This document shows positions 46,026 through 59,660 of a DNA stretch of 64,000 bases, piece after piece (position 1 is the first letter of the stretch; every line of letters starts with the position of its first letter). The stretch is from Hyalella azteca (lineage: Eukaryota; Arthropoda; Malacostraca; Amphipoda; Hyalellidae): assembly GCF_000764305.2 (NCBI RefSeq), contig NW_025939212.1, forward strand, positions 1 to 64,000, given 5' to 3'. The translations under genes were made by a program, and so were the position numbers. The notes below the pieces were generated by a model. It did no database searches and was not told the origin of the DNA. It saw nothing but the letters and a program-made list of their open reading frames with translations.

Positions 46026-49000
46026 TACGTTTGTCACACACAAACGCTAGCATAGGGGAAATTAGGGGAGGCCTGACGTATCTATAACTGCACAACATAA
46101 AGTTTAATGAACAAACATTGTTCATAAAACGAATAATGAACAATGTTTATCCCATCCCAACGAATAGATAATGAAACGTTTATATATAATAAAAATGAAA
46201 TAGTACATTAGAGGCAATTAATGCCATACCGGTACTCGTGATGGTAACTAAGCGTTAGTCGGTAGTTGACATGGTCATTAAGTGAATAATTATATGCTAC
46301 ACCTAAGATACACTAGTGTAGTTAGAACTAGAAACGTAAGCAGTGCACACTAATGGAACAACGTATAAGTTGCACTCAGAGAATTGATGGGTCATACAGT
46401 ACAAATAGTGACACTTTCAGTACGTAGCACTGATACGCCCTTTTTCGAGCCTAACAAGGCAAGAATGACCCACACATAGGCGAAAAGTGCATCACTTTTT
46501 GGACAAGATCTGTCTCATTTCTCCGAGTGTGCGCTAGCCACAGCTGTCTCGTGCGCATTTGCGATGCGGGTAAGACCTTTGTCAGCTGACCGCGACTAGA
46601 CTTAAAACTGGAAAGCCGTAAGGTTTAACCAGCGTTACATGGTGTTTATAGAGTTAAAATTTCGATACATTGTCAAGACAAGAGATTGAAAAATTAGGAA
46701 TATAATATTTCCAGTCGTAACGAACCCATAAAAACGTGAAGATGCGGAAGATATGTCGACACAGTATGTCCAAGAAGTCCACGAGAACACAGAAGTTCAA
46801 GAATTAGACATTTTCTCAAATGCGGGATCTTCTTTGTACAAAAAAAGAATCACTACCATTAATCAAGCGCTAAAATGTCTTTAATGAAATTCTTGACGCA
46901 CGGCAGGAATGACGCCGACCAAGGCATGCAGAAGAATATATTGAAGTGACGAGAGAAACTTCGTCGGGGAAAGCGAGACTTACGTTCTTCACGTATAATG
47001 AGCGGCAGGGTAAACGGCTAAGCCGAGTCTCCTAAACCTGCATGGATGTGTCGACTCTGCGAATTATTGCATTCTTTCAATGACATTTTAATAAATTTTC
47101 TTCTAGAACTTGCAGCAGTTTTTGATCGATCGCATGAACATGCAGCCAGTCTTATACTTGTGGTTGTATCTTAAGTAATGCGAATGCGATAACATCATAG
47201 CAGAAGAAAACTTTCTTTTCATGAAACGCCAAGACATTTTCAAGAATATTAATTTCATATTTCATTTTAGACTCGTTCATTACGCCGCTGGACTGCCGTA
47301 CTTGAGACATAACGCTGCCATCGACGCGTTCAGAGGAACAATGACTCATTGATAAACTAAATACTGAAAAAATTATTCCTAATAAAATGTCAACCTTGAT
47401 CGAATGAGCCACACGAAAATAGAAAAAAGCTCATCTCCTTCAGGACTCAACGGTGGCTTGGATTGCACGAGTAAATAATTGCGATGGCTCCTGCTTCAGC
47501 TGCAGGATGAGCAGCAAAAAGAAGTCTAGTGGGTGCATGGCCAAGGTTTAGGAGAAACCTAAAATAAGGGCACTCTACTGGGGATGCATCCGATGCTGTC
47601 CTTAGATCGAACATTATTTAAATTACTTGATGATAGAAACTAAGAAATAAGGTCCAGGAAGCTTAGGGCTCATATAAGGCACTGGTACATGTTGCAGTGG
47701 CATGATGTCTTAAGATATTCATAAGCGTACTAATTAGTAATTACTCATATTTTGGAGTGAACATGAAGGTTGAGAATAGGCCGTCAGAAATATTTCAGGG
47801 CAAATAAAGCCGTAAACTTGACACAGTTACTGGAGGCAAAGCTCTACCATGTGAAAAAGCATATCAAGTTCATGCAGATAACTATTAGTAATGAGATAGA
47901 CAAGGTTACTAATAGCAATTAAAATCGTCAATAGTAAAAAGTAATAAGAGTATTTAAGTGACATCCGTTTCTGCAATATTGACGTAGCACTGGGAAGTAG
48001 CGCATAGGTAATCGAAAACGTTCAATGGTAGTTTTCGTCGACTATTTATTCAAAATTTGCGAAATAAATGTAGACACCATAAACCTACATAAGCGAAATC
48101 CTCGGATCGATCACGAAAACGATTCAAGACTCAGAAAGTAGAAAATAATACAAGCTCTGTATGAGTACAGGGGCAGTAAAGTGAGGTAAGAGGTCAGGGC
48201 GCGCGTGTTTATGCCATGTGCGCTATCTGGCTCGGCATCTGCCGTCTCATCAGGTTAGCGTCAAACGTACGTCGATAACATCAAATCGACTCTAACAAAT
48301 CGATGAAACTACAATAAGCTAAACTCTTGAAAAATTCTATAAATAAGTAAAATTTTACTAACTTAACTTGCCAACTGAGGTAAAAACCAGCATGAAACCA
48401 GAACTAATTCAGCATGGTCCTCCGAAGGAATTTAAATTTTTACAACGAATAAGTATTCTGTGCAATGTTATTAATGACATTTGTTGTTGCAGGCTCCGAT
48501 GATTTGTGTACAATGCAAACTGGCACACAGTCTAGTACGGTTATTGCAGTAAGGCAGACTGCCTATTCCTTACGTACTCTTCAGTAATAACAAATGTAAA
48601 GGTTTACAATACTAGAAAAATAACTTTACTTAATTATAAGAAATAACTTCAAACATCTCATTTCACAAATCAAATTCAAAAGAATAATCAACTGGTTTAA
48701 ATACAACATTTGCACTGCGCAGCAGCATTGAGAAAAGAGTGTGAAAAAATAGAAAAATTAATAAATATGAATCCTCTCAAAAAATCGTTGGCAAATGTGA
48801 CGCGAAGAGTTAGTCGATAAAAGACCAACTGTTTTAGAAGACGAAAAATAAAATCAATGAACAAATAGAAGAGATGACTTTTAAATAAAAAATATAATGA
48901 TTCTTAGGATCGGTGCAAGAGCCGTGGTTCTAAAACCACATATGATATCGCGGAAATGAAAGGTTTTATAAGACGAACTCTTACAACTAAAGTACAAAGC

Positions 49001-49729
49001 AAAATGAATCGCCCGAAGCTGCGCTTTGGGTAGGAGTTTCAAGCTTATAAAAAATAAACTAATACATAAAAAACAGGAGATCATGATTCTATGTGAACCC
49101 GTGCAAAATGTGTCCTTCAGCTACCAAAAAGTAGTGCCAGAAAAACTGGACATTTGCGCTCAGCGCGCTGATGGTTGCATGTATAAAAAAGCTGCCGTAG
49201 GCGGCCCCATATTATAAAATTCCTTGCAACTCGATAAAAAGCTTCAATCGTACGTAAGACATGAAAATATCAAATTACGGTTTGCTTATAACATCGGCCA
49301 CCTTACTATGTTGAACTGTTCAACATTCTATACAACTCAACAAATATAAAGGTAACTAGGATCACCATGCTAGAGTACAGAGAACGTTTTGGCGTCATGA
49401 TTCGTTCGCCACAATTTTTTTTCATTATGTTTATAAAAAGTGAACCGCAACTGCCCTTAAAGGTGGCCGTCAATCGATCAATGTTCAAGCAAGAAATACG
49501 CATTACAAAAATTGATCAGTTACAGTAAAAAATAAATATTCTTTTGTAGTTTTTCAATATGAATACATAAGAACTTCGATGCATTGGATAACTAGTTCAA
49601 AACGTAAATTGTAACTTTAGAACAAAACTCCAACGATGGCAAAACCAAAACTTCATTAAACAAAAAGAGCTCATGGAAACAGAAGAGCTTCAGAAATAGC
49701 ATCAAAATACGAGAGAAAACGGAATTAAT

Positions 49730-50045
49730 GAAGAAAACGAGGAAAAGAAAAGAGGGAAGAGAGAAAACGGAAATAAGTGAAGAAAACGAGGAAAAGAAAA
49801 GAGGGAAGAGAGAAAACGGAAATAAGTGAAGAAAACGAGGAAAAGAAAAGATGGGAGAGAAAACGGAAATAAATGAAGAAAACGAGGAAAAGTAAAGAGG
49901 GAAGAGAGACAACGGAAGTAAATGAAGAAAACAAGGAAAAGAAAAGAGTGAAGAGAGAAAACGGAAATAAATGAAGAAAACGAGGAAAAGAAAAGAGGGA
50001 ATAGAGAAAACTGAAATAAATGAAGAAAACGAGGCAAAAGAAAGA
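49730..50045. repeat. Polypurine minisatellite, about 49-bp unit
   Basis: Six to seven units rich in GAAGAAAACGAGGAAAAG, almost pure purine on plus. The period is not a multiple of 3, yet all three minus frames lack stops, giving Phe/Leu/Ser-rich ORFs that are artefacts. Confidence 0.9.
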
Positions 50046-50786
50046 GGGAAGAGTCGGCAGACCACGAGCTCGAAGGTCTGGCCGCACAAGTGTTGAGCAG
50101 GTAGCCAGCCAGCCAGCCGTGCCTCCCGACGACACCGCGACCTATATTCACAATCATTAAATTTATAAATAAGATCAAAAATATAAATATACCAAGTACA
50201 TGATTGTGTAGGCAAGCTCAAATTTAACCCCATAAAGACATCGTTGGTGTCGAGCGCTCATTACACGTAACTCTTGATTCAACTCAAGCACAGATAACAG
50301 AATGAGAACTGACTAGTTGCGTAGAGTTGATCTAGAATATTTGTATGCACCTTGAATCAAAATTTCAGACCATTTAACACTGCAACTTTGGTCAGCTTAT
50401 AAGCCATGAAACAATAAAAAACAATATAGCTTTGTATATAGCTATGATCTAGCAAGCTTTGCTTAAGGGTGGTTTCGTTAATTCATGTAAATGGCAAATA
50501 CTCATAGCAAATACTATGAATAGTAGGTAACTGATTTAGACTGCACGGGCTATCTAAAAAATTGTCCAATGAAAGTATGTCTGCGAAAAATTTCATACAA
50601 CTACCGATTCAATCGCGCAATCTTGATTAATGTATCGGGACTCGGGTTGATATTGCCAATTAAACTAAAGCATTCAAACGTCGCAAAATGCCAGTAGAAT
50701 ACACGATGGTCACGGCGGTCGTGCGGGACTAATGGTCATATAAAGTTAGCCATAATGATAAGAATGGCATAGCAATGACACATTTA

Positions 50787-51180
50787 GCAGGGTAGCCCAG
50801 TGGTTACAGTCCAGGGCCTATACTTTCAAAAAAAGTTGAGAGATCGTAAGTTGGTCAGCCAATCATTGTTGGCCTTTTAAGCAAAATCCACCAATTATAG
50901 ACAAGAAAAATAGAAAATAGAGCGTAATAGAGCGTTGTAAGAGAACGTTCACTTAGCGAATTTTGAAAGTATGGCCTAAGAGTACCATGATTAGAACAGA
51001 GAGGTGCGGGTTCGAACCCAGCTCCCAGGTCAGATTCGGCGAAGAGGCCGGGCGGTTTAAGCATAGCAGAATTGTAAGTGAGTTGCGAGTTCGAGACCGC
51101 AAAATGCTGTGAATGTTCTGCGATGGTGAGAATCGGCGACAGGCCTATGACATAATAAATGCTGAAACCGCTACCATTAT
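50787..51180 (+). mobile_element. tRNA-derived SINE interrupted by a MITE-like insert
   Basis: A-box TAGCCCAGTGG at about 50793 and B-box GGTTCGAACCC at 51009. The A and B boxes are pushed apart by about 165 bp. The tail matches 24431-24742 and ends in (ATT)n. Confidence 0.75.
50815..50978. mobile_element. MITE-like insertion inside the SINE
   Basis: It starts GGCCTATACTTTCAAAA and ends with the near complement (TTTTGAAAGTATGGCC). It lies exactly where the uninterrupted SINE at 24431 is continuous. Confidence 0.65.
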
Positions 51181-54100
51181 ATTATTATTATATTTAAAAA
51201 ATATTCTCATTCGCAGCTGAATTATTCTGTTCCTTTATTTTGTGGCTTTATCTAGCATTTCAACATTTCAAGGTAACAAAGGGCTATATATAATTGAATG
51301 TATTATATTTGAAGCTTGTTGCAACCTATATTTTCTGTCAATTTGTTCCTCATGAACAATTCAAACAAGAGGTTTAAAATATAACACAGAGTAAGAATTA
51401 AGGAATTTGAAGGTTATAAGCCATGAAGAGTTAGCCAGTTTTCAAGTCAAAGAAGGTGAAGCCTGCATATCAATCTAAACTTCTGTACAACAATGATATG
51501 CAGACCCCTGGCATTATATGATAAATATGCAAATCAAATGTGGTTTTTAAATATTTGCATCATGTGTTTAGATTATAGCCCCTAATGTGGTAATTCACAG
51601 CCAAATTTGGCGTACTTACAATACATGAATGTCTTTTTGGTGGTATGTGAACGTAGCAGGAGTCAAGAACTACCTATACTTCTTGTGACTTACTTTCTAT
51701 GACACAAAATTGTTCATCTACTATAACTTGTCTGTTCATAATTCCGCTGAAGTTAGCTTGAAGATGAATGTTAATAACAAATTCCTATCTTTTTAATATG
51801 AGATAAGAATGAGGATCAAGAGAGGTACTTAAGAGAGGTGCTCTCATACAAAATGTAGTTTAAAATTTAACTATGACAGCTTTTAGTTATTGAAAGGCAT
51901 GCTTGAGATAATGAGATTAATATCAGGGATACAGCAAGATTACCGTTCTTTTAGTAACTAAATAGATTTTATTTATAGTATTTAAATGTATTTTTCAAAC
52001 AATGAATTGTGCAGAGTATAGAGGTATCAAATCAAAACAAGCATGAGATTATCTAAAGGGAAAATTCAATAAATGCAGATATTAAGCCCATTCAAGATGA
52101 CTGAGAAGACTGTAACTAAAGTCAGTTTGTAATAAACTCAAGAAAACACAAAATGTGCCTTTAACATTTCTTTTAATTCTTGTACAGGTTCATATTATAA
52201 CAATACAAATCAATTATAAATGTCTTCAGAAGAATAAACAATGAGGGACCAATTTAAGAATGTGTCAGAGAATCATATGAAATCATGAATTTAGTTTGAT
52301 TTGAAACTTAATGATTGACAACTGTTATACATAAACACCATAAAACAGGGTGACTTGGCACATTTTTAGCACTTAATTTTTGCAATAGAAAGTCACATAG
52401 TAAATATGTAAGCGTGCAAAGTATATTTATTGCATTTGAAGGTTAGCTCACGGTATTACAAAGCCATCAATATGATTGTAAGCGCTTTTCGAGTAAAGTG
52501 CTTTATTTTCCTAAAATTAAAAATGTACCAAGTTATAATAATTATGGTTTACAATAATATAGTCAATAGAAAATTCAATTATTTGGTCTTGGAGCCTCAA
52601 TACTGTGTGCTCCAAAAACATTGCTGTTGACATCACAGTTGGTCAATTAAGACAGCACACAGTCATGCACTTACATCCGAATTTACAAGATAACTCAGCC
52701 AGAAATAAAAAAACAAAAACCTAATCAGGCAGCAAATACTATAAAAATTTACCTAAAATTTGGTTATTTATTAATTTCTAAATTAGAGTTCAACTTTTAG
52801 TGCAATTTACATGGTTTGGTGAATTATTTAGGCCAAAATATATTTTTTCATTTACTGGAATATGTCTTCATGTATTGAAAATAATATAAGAACTACAATT
52901 ATTTATATATGGCTGTCCATCCATCTTTCCACTGACAATGATATAAATAATGGCTCTTAAGTTGAATATTTTTTGTAAAATAAAAATTAAACGACTTGAT
53001 CGTACAGATTTAGTTAATAAAATATAATTCATCTAGCAGCATTAAAAATCACTAAGCTCTAGCTCTAATCATTGCTTGGAGTAGATTTTTTTTCCATAAC
53101 TTGGGTGACCTGCCTTGCCTAGGTATATTAGGTATATATAATTAATCCAAAACTACCTAAGCAAGTTGCAAGTGAAGGACTGGAAAAATAGAACTTTATA
53201 TACAACATAATTTTTTAATGTACTATAGCTTTACTTTGAAGTATTTTTGGTTAATTAAAACTCTCATACATAAATTTTTCAGTAGGTATTATCATGAATA
53301 AGATGGGTAGATGATTTATTACTTAGCAGAAATTTTTGCAACTTCTAATGCCCGTTAGTTCTAGTTATGGCTTGGAATAAGTTGGAACATTCATATTTAA
53401 AATTCCAACGTGCTGGCCAGTGGCCACTGCCCACTGCTCTTACAATGATACAATGTGCATGCATACAATGATGCAATTTTACCCTGCCCATCATGGCACA
53501 TGACCAGGTGACCCCACCTTAATTTTTTCAGTAAAGAAAGAAAAATTGCAAATACCTATTCAACCTTGATATTAATAATATGTTTAAAAATTACTTTTTA
53601 AAGACAACACTTCTAAAGAATCCAGTGTTTCCAATGTTACAGATGTACAATGATGAATGAATTTCTCATTTTATTTTTGAATAAAAAAAAATTTCAATTT
53701 TTTCAAATAGGTATACTACAAATTTTTAAATATAGAAAATTTTTTTTTTTCCAATTTGCAAAATCATTTATTTTGTCATTTGATTCATGCATTGTCTCCA
53801 ACTTTACGCAAGTTTGCAAAATTTCAAATCGATAGGATAGGTAAGTAGAAGTGAGTTAAATTTTGATTATAAGATTTGTAGCCAACAGACAAACAAGAAT
53901 TGAAGTTAAAGAGAAGTGTTGTAAAATACTACCCATAAATCTACAATTTTTACCTGTTATTTCTGAGAAATCTTTAGTATTAGGTACTAATTAAATATAA
54001 ATATAGGTACAAGACAGTTGGCATTCAGGCATTGCCTTTAGGCTTCAAATTAAGCCTTAAAATTTAAATACAGTCTTATACAGAAAACGTTTTCAGCTCA

Positions 54101-54658
54101 TAAAAATGTATAACCTACTGATAAAAATGCTTATCACTGATATTAGAGCATAATGTTGCAATTTTTAACTTGCAAAAAAATTCAATCAGCGTCGTTAATC
54201 AAAATGTATTCCAGCAATTGCAGCAAAGCATGTTTCCACTTCACTAGTCACTACCACTACCAGCCTACCGGCACCAGCAATCTATTTACGGACATGAGCC
54301 GAATCGGCATTTTTGAATTTTTTCGCAGGTGCTAACTGCTATGACTATGAGATAACGGTTCATCTTCTCAGTATTCCTAGTGAAAATAAAATAATTTAGT
54401 ACTAGCTGGAAAAGATTAAACTTCAAAGTGCATCGAATAAGATCAAAATTATGCAGCCAAATCTTTTTCTAACGAACTGCATCTTGTTTATTTGGTGCAA
54501 TCCGCAAATTCGATTCAAAACGCAACATTCTCTCAAATCTAAATAATCGTCTGCACGCAGTTTTCAGCCATTGAAGGAAAAATTTGCATTTACGGTCAAT
54601 ATAATTTACGTTGCGATTATGTGCTTTTCCATTTATAAATAAATGTAGGTATTCACCT

Positions 54659-54830
54659 GATAAATGATGAATGGGCGTGACACACACTGAACACTACGCT
54701 CGCGGCGCACCACCACCACGCATGAGAGCTAAAGAGAATCTGACAGCGGATCCGCTCATTCCGCTGTCGCGACTCGCGTACGTTCGACTCCCAAATATTC
54801 CGGCCTCTGTCGCGTCGCGCACAGATTTTA
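54659..54830 (-). promoter_or_regulatory. Candidate CpG-rich promoter / leader exon
   Basis: A sharp CpG-rich block in very AT-rich DNA. On minus it contains a TCAGT arthropod-type initiator and ends at TTTATCAG|GTGAAT, a plausible donor. It could be the elongase leader exon, 9 kb upstream of its start exon. Nothing ties it directly to that gene. Confidence 0.3.
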
Positions 54831-55369
54831 ATCAGGAACTCTATAACCGATGCAAACTATGTATGGTATGGCCACCATTCAAAGACACATGGGCTGTGGA
54901 AATAAATTAATTATCCTAATAAAATTAGGAAGGTTGCGGGTGCTCTGTGATCGACCAGTTCAGAATGACAATCAATATACTATATACCGAATGCATGGTA
55001 TTTTATTTAAAATAAATTCATCCCATGTCGGACGCAAAAAATTTCAATTAAAGATAATTAGGGCAAAGTCATCCAGGATTATTACCAAAAAAGTAGTTCC
55101 CTGATTTTCATAGTAAAGTTCTCTTCCCACTCGCTTTGATGATAATCTGCCGTTGACTATATTTCACGCAGTATCAAAAAGCCAAAATGAGCATGACCAT
55201 GAAATTCAAACTAACTGATTCCCAGGAACGAAATCCTAAATAATTTTTCTTACATCGCAATTGCGAGATCCCAACAATTTTTCCATTAGGTAAAATACAA
55301 ACATTTTATCACAGTTTAGGCTCAACAAGTGAATGACTTCAAGAAAGGTAACGACACTTTCAGCATATG

Positions 55370-55595
55370 CATTTCATCCTGCCGTTACAATGATCCAGCA
55401 GGTCTGTCCCATGAATGCAGTGAGATGAAGATGCCATGAATGACCATGCAACAATGTCGTCATAAGAAACACAGTACAAATGCATTTCATCCTGCCGTTA
55501 CAATGATCCAGCAGGTCTGTCTCATGAACGCAGTGAGATGAATATGCCATGGATGACCATGCAACAATGTCGTCATAAGAAACACAGTACAAATG
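55370..55595. repeat. About 113-bp tandem duplication
   Basis: Two nearly identical direct copies, each starting GCATTTCATCCTGCCGTTAC. Confidence 0.9.
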
Positions 55596-55974
55596 CAGCG
55601 CGATAATGACGTAGCATACGTGATCTCGGTTTTAGACTGGTACCTTGTCTGAGAATTTGAATGGCGTAGATCAGTTAGTCAACACCTCGGTATTGCAGAG
55701 AACAAACATTTGTTAACTTTAAATAAAAATACACATCAAGGTGGCGTTGGGGCCTTTTCGCCTGAACCTATTTGCATCCAGGCTACAGAGTATTTGCCGA
55801 CAACTTCCGAGATGACGCAGCATTTTCACATGGGGTTCTTTCTTTTAATGACGGTATTGCTGACTGCCCGAAGGAGTTCTATTGCGTCAAGTTCACGGCA
55901 GCTGCATTGTGCTAAGTCACTGAGATAAACTTAAGCTCCAAGCGGGAAATTCCCTGATTATATTCCTTTTAGTA

Positions 55975-56095
55975 TCATAGAGATGCCGGTGCTGAAGAAT
56001 AGGCCTGATGTGCCTTTCTTAAAATCCTCTGGAATCGTTAGATGACCCAAGACAACCGGTGCCCGAGGCCTATTTTTACTGTTTGATGGCCAATT
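55975..56095 (-). mobile_element. Degraded LINE 3'-end fragment
   Basis: Shares the GTGCTGAAGAATAGGCCTGA core with the family at 10163 and 41817; the rest has diverged. Confidence 0.4.
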
Positions 56096-56799
56096 ATAAA
56101 AAATATAAATCAGCTCATGAAACAACGAATGACATGTATGAACTCCACAAAAAAGGCACCAATAAAAAACATAACGAATGGCACTTAAATTCGATGTTAA
56201 ATAGCGAAATCTAAAATATCCCTAAATGACTTGAATTACTATCAGCTAGAAGGGATTATTTTTAAACAAAATTAGTTTATTATTGGCAATCGTGCAACTT
56301 CAGTGGTACTGAACATCATGGTAGTGCCAGGCTCATTATTTACAATTAAATTTACCCTAGGTTTTCAAAGAATGAATTCACTTGTTATAAGACTTAATCG
56401 GACAAGAAAAGAAGAAACTAAGCGCGGACAGGAAACTTATTCATCAAGACAAATGAACTCGTCACTAATGAACTCAAGACCAACTGAATTGTTGATATTT
56501 TATTGTGTAGTCACTGAAGCTGCTCATAGCTCATCTGTCATATGAGCGATGATGAGGCAAATTAGATAAAAATTAAGAACGAGCTTAATTCCAGATTTGA
56601 TGACATGCTGAGCTTTAGGCTACGGTTGTTCATTTGCGGCGAATAGTCAAGTTTGAATTTCTTGTAGGATAATGATGTCCTACGTGTACATAGTTGATTG
56701 GCTGAAGTGCAAGATGAAGGACGGTATTTCTGATTTGAAATTAGATCAGCGAAAGATATCCTCTGATGAGGGCAAAGCCAACGTACTTAATCATTTTTT

Positions 56800-57345
56800 A
56801 GTGCAAGACGCAGGGATGTCCTACGTGTGCAAGACGCAGGGATTTCCTACGTGTTCAAGACGCAGGGATTTCCCACGTGTGCAAGACGCAGGGATGTCCT
56901 ACGTGTGCAAGACGCAGGGATTTCCTACGTGTGCAAGACGCAGGGATGTCCTACGTGGGCAAGACGCAGGGGTTTCTTACGTGTGCAAGACGCAGGGATT
57001 TCCTACGTGCGCAAGACGCAGGGATTTCCTACGCGTGCAAGACGCAGGGATGTCCTACGTGTGCAAGACGCAGGGATTTCCTACGTGCGCAAGGCGCAGG
57101 GATTTCCTACGTGCGCAAGACGCAGGGATTTCTTACGTGTGCAAGACGCAGGGATGTCTTACGTGTGCAAGACGCAGGGATATCCTACGTATGCAAGACG
57201 CAGGGATTTCTTACGTGTGCAAGACGCAGGGATGTCCTACGTGTGCAAGACGCAGGGATGTCCTACGCGTGCAAGACGCAGGGATTTCCTACGCGTGCAA
57301 GACGCAAGGATGTCCTACGCGTGCAAGACGCAGGGATTTCCTACG
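56800..57345. repeat. 26-bp minisatellite, about 20 copies
   Basis: The unit is built on GTGCAAGACGCAGGGATTTC with a T/G variant (GATTTCC or GATGTCC). All three plus frames are open, giving three overlapping ORFs with the same 26-residue cycle. Not a gene. Confidence 0.95.
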
Positions 57346-59149
57346 TGTAGGCAGAGGCAGCAAACTATCGTCTCGAGGGACTTCACAAAAATTTATACTA
57401 TCGCATCGAATGAATATTTCAAATTTTCTGAACTCGTATTCAGGAAACATATTAAATTATATGCTGTTGAATCGAGGAAGTACTTAAAATACGATTCAAT
57501 TGTATCCAAGCAATAATCGATTTTTCTAACAAAATTATTTTGACTTCCCTGCCATTATTGCCAAATATTGTCAGCCATTATCGAACTAAACTCGTGTTTA
57601 TAAGAGAAAAAGCAGTTTCAACTTAAATAAAATTAAAAAAATTCAAGTTCGATTTTTTGGCGCAATTTAAAATAAACTAAATTGGAAGTAAAATTTCAAT
57701 TCGCCAGTATGTTTTAAATTTGTGATTTTTCCAATAAATTTTCGAAGTTTACTATAGATGATGAACCCCCCGAAAAGACCACAGCAGTGTTTTTAATGGT
57801 CAGTTTAATTCTGAATAATTCCCTGAGTAATGAAACTAACTAAATAAGCTATAAACATTATAGCTTGTAATTTTCGATGAAATAAGATATACTTAAACAT
57901 AACGGCACCAATTCTTGGAATATGTTTAAGTTAAAAGTCTATTACAAAAAGGATATTCAGAGTAGAGTAGCCATCCAAACCATCAATCAACAGGTCCAAA
58001 GTCCTTCCTCGGTTCGGTTATTCACTGAAAGGAGCTCATGGTTCTTGAAGAACAAATTACTCCTTGCATAACCTGTTATCGCATAAGCCGTTTTTAGGAG
58101 AATTGGAAAATTTTCTTTGAGCTGCAGTTTCGACTTGTGGCTAGTTTAATGATTGCAGCTGAAATTAAGGTCCATCATTCAAGTTGGAGGAACATCATCT
58201 TGGTAACTTGCAAACGTCATGCTGAAGAATTGATAACAATTGTAAAACTTGTTCGGTGTCGGAATATAATAGCACGACACGTGATTATCAAACGAGTGTA
58301 CAACCGGTTTGATCCGGATCAAACTTGATTTTTTTTTCAAGGGCGGCAAGCAATTTGAAGTTCAGTGCCATTAAGGAAGTTGAGGTCACCTTGAAATCAT
58401 TAAACATGCGGTTAAGACGCTTGCACGGAAGCTTTAGCTCACTCAAGCACAACTATAAGTGCTTGAGTCAAAGCTGAAGAGTATTTAGGCAGCACGCGGA
58501 GCTTCGTGTGACTATATGAGAATCGGGACTATGGCATTCCCTACAATACTCCTTCACATAGGTAACTATATATATCGAGATTGAAGTGCACCTGCTTTTT
58601 AAGGAATTTGTCGTTACATGACAAAATAGTATGTATTGTTACAACAATTACGCACAGTACTGGATGCGGACAGGAGCTTACCACAAACTGACTATTCTTG
58701 TAATAGGGTTGTTGACCAAGCTCCCATTTCCCTTTTAAATATCCCTCTGATCCCTCATTTGTGTGGACAAACTCATTACTGTTACTCTAATAAAGGACGA
58801 AATAAAAGTGCGTGATCCATACTCCTATCGATTTGTAGCTGACGAAGGGGAAAACCAACTGAGAGTATCACAACCCTTCCTGTGGAACGATGTTGTGAAG
58901 TTAGCACTCCTGAGCAACGCAATTTTTTCAGCACATCGTTGTATCAACAATACCAGGCTGATAATTCATCATTAAATGGAGTGAAAGAAGTCGTTGGAAG
59001 TCAGTGGTTGGCCTTCATACGTTATGACGCATGCCTAATGTGGCATGTACATTGAGTGGTATCAGTGGTCCGATGAGATCACAAGACAATAAAAGGCCGT
59101 CATCGCGCCATGATAACGGAGACCTGGCTGATTACGCATCGCTTTGATG
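57346..59149. other. No gene recognised
   Basis: Short ORFs only, one at 58763-58975 with fairly even codon use but no motif I know. Confidence 0.4.
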
Positions 59150-59660
59150 GTACCGCAGTTGCTGGTGTAAGGGGAAATGCGATCGTTGCTGCAAGGGCAA
59201 CGGATGCAATCGTTGCTGCAAGAGCAAAGGGGGGCAATCGTTGCTGCAAGGGCAACGGATGCAATCGTTGCAGCAAGGGCAACTGATGCGATCGTTGCTG
59301 CATGAGCAAAGGGTGGCAATCGTTGCTGCAAGGACAACTGATGCGATCGTTGCTGCAAGAGCAAAGGGTGGCAATCGTTGCTGCAAGGGTAACTGATGGG
59401 ATCGTTGCTGCAAGAGCAAAGGGTGGCAATCGTTGCTGCAAGGGTAACTGATGGGATCGTTGCTGCAAGAGCAAAGGGGGGCAATCGTTGCTGCAAGGGT
59501 AACTGATGCGATCGTTACTGCAAGAGCAAAGGGTAGCAATCGTTGCCGTAAGGGTGACTGAATAGATCGTTGCTACAAGGGAAACTGATGCAGCCGTTGC
59601 TACAAGGGAAACGGTTGCAATCGTTGTTGCAAGATAAAATTCGATAGTTGCAAGAAAGGA
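59150..59660. repeat. Minisatellite with about 55-bp composite period
   Basis: Alternating halves of about 26 and 29 bp share ATCGTTGCTGCAAG. It decays toward the right end. Confidence 0.9.

Larger units (their letters stand above)
45590..54658. other. Elongase upstream region, no coding gene recognised
   Basis: Probably a long 5' intron or intergenic DNA. It contains a 15-bp repeat (45966), a polypurine minisatellite (49730-50045) and a SINE with an insert (50787-51180). A very AT-rich stretch runs from about 51.2 to 54.6 kb. Confidence 0.45.

Noticed and set aside
49592..50233. 213-aa Phe/Leu-rich minus ORF resembling a membrane protein
   Set aside because: It is the translation of a polypurine minisatellite and is open in all three frames, without a family motif.
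56672..57487. 271-aa ORF and two overlapping ORFs rich in Cys/Arg
   Set aside because: All come from a 26-bp repeat read in three frames; only short non-repetitive ends remain.
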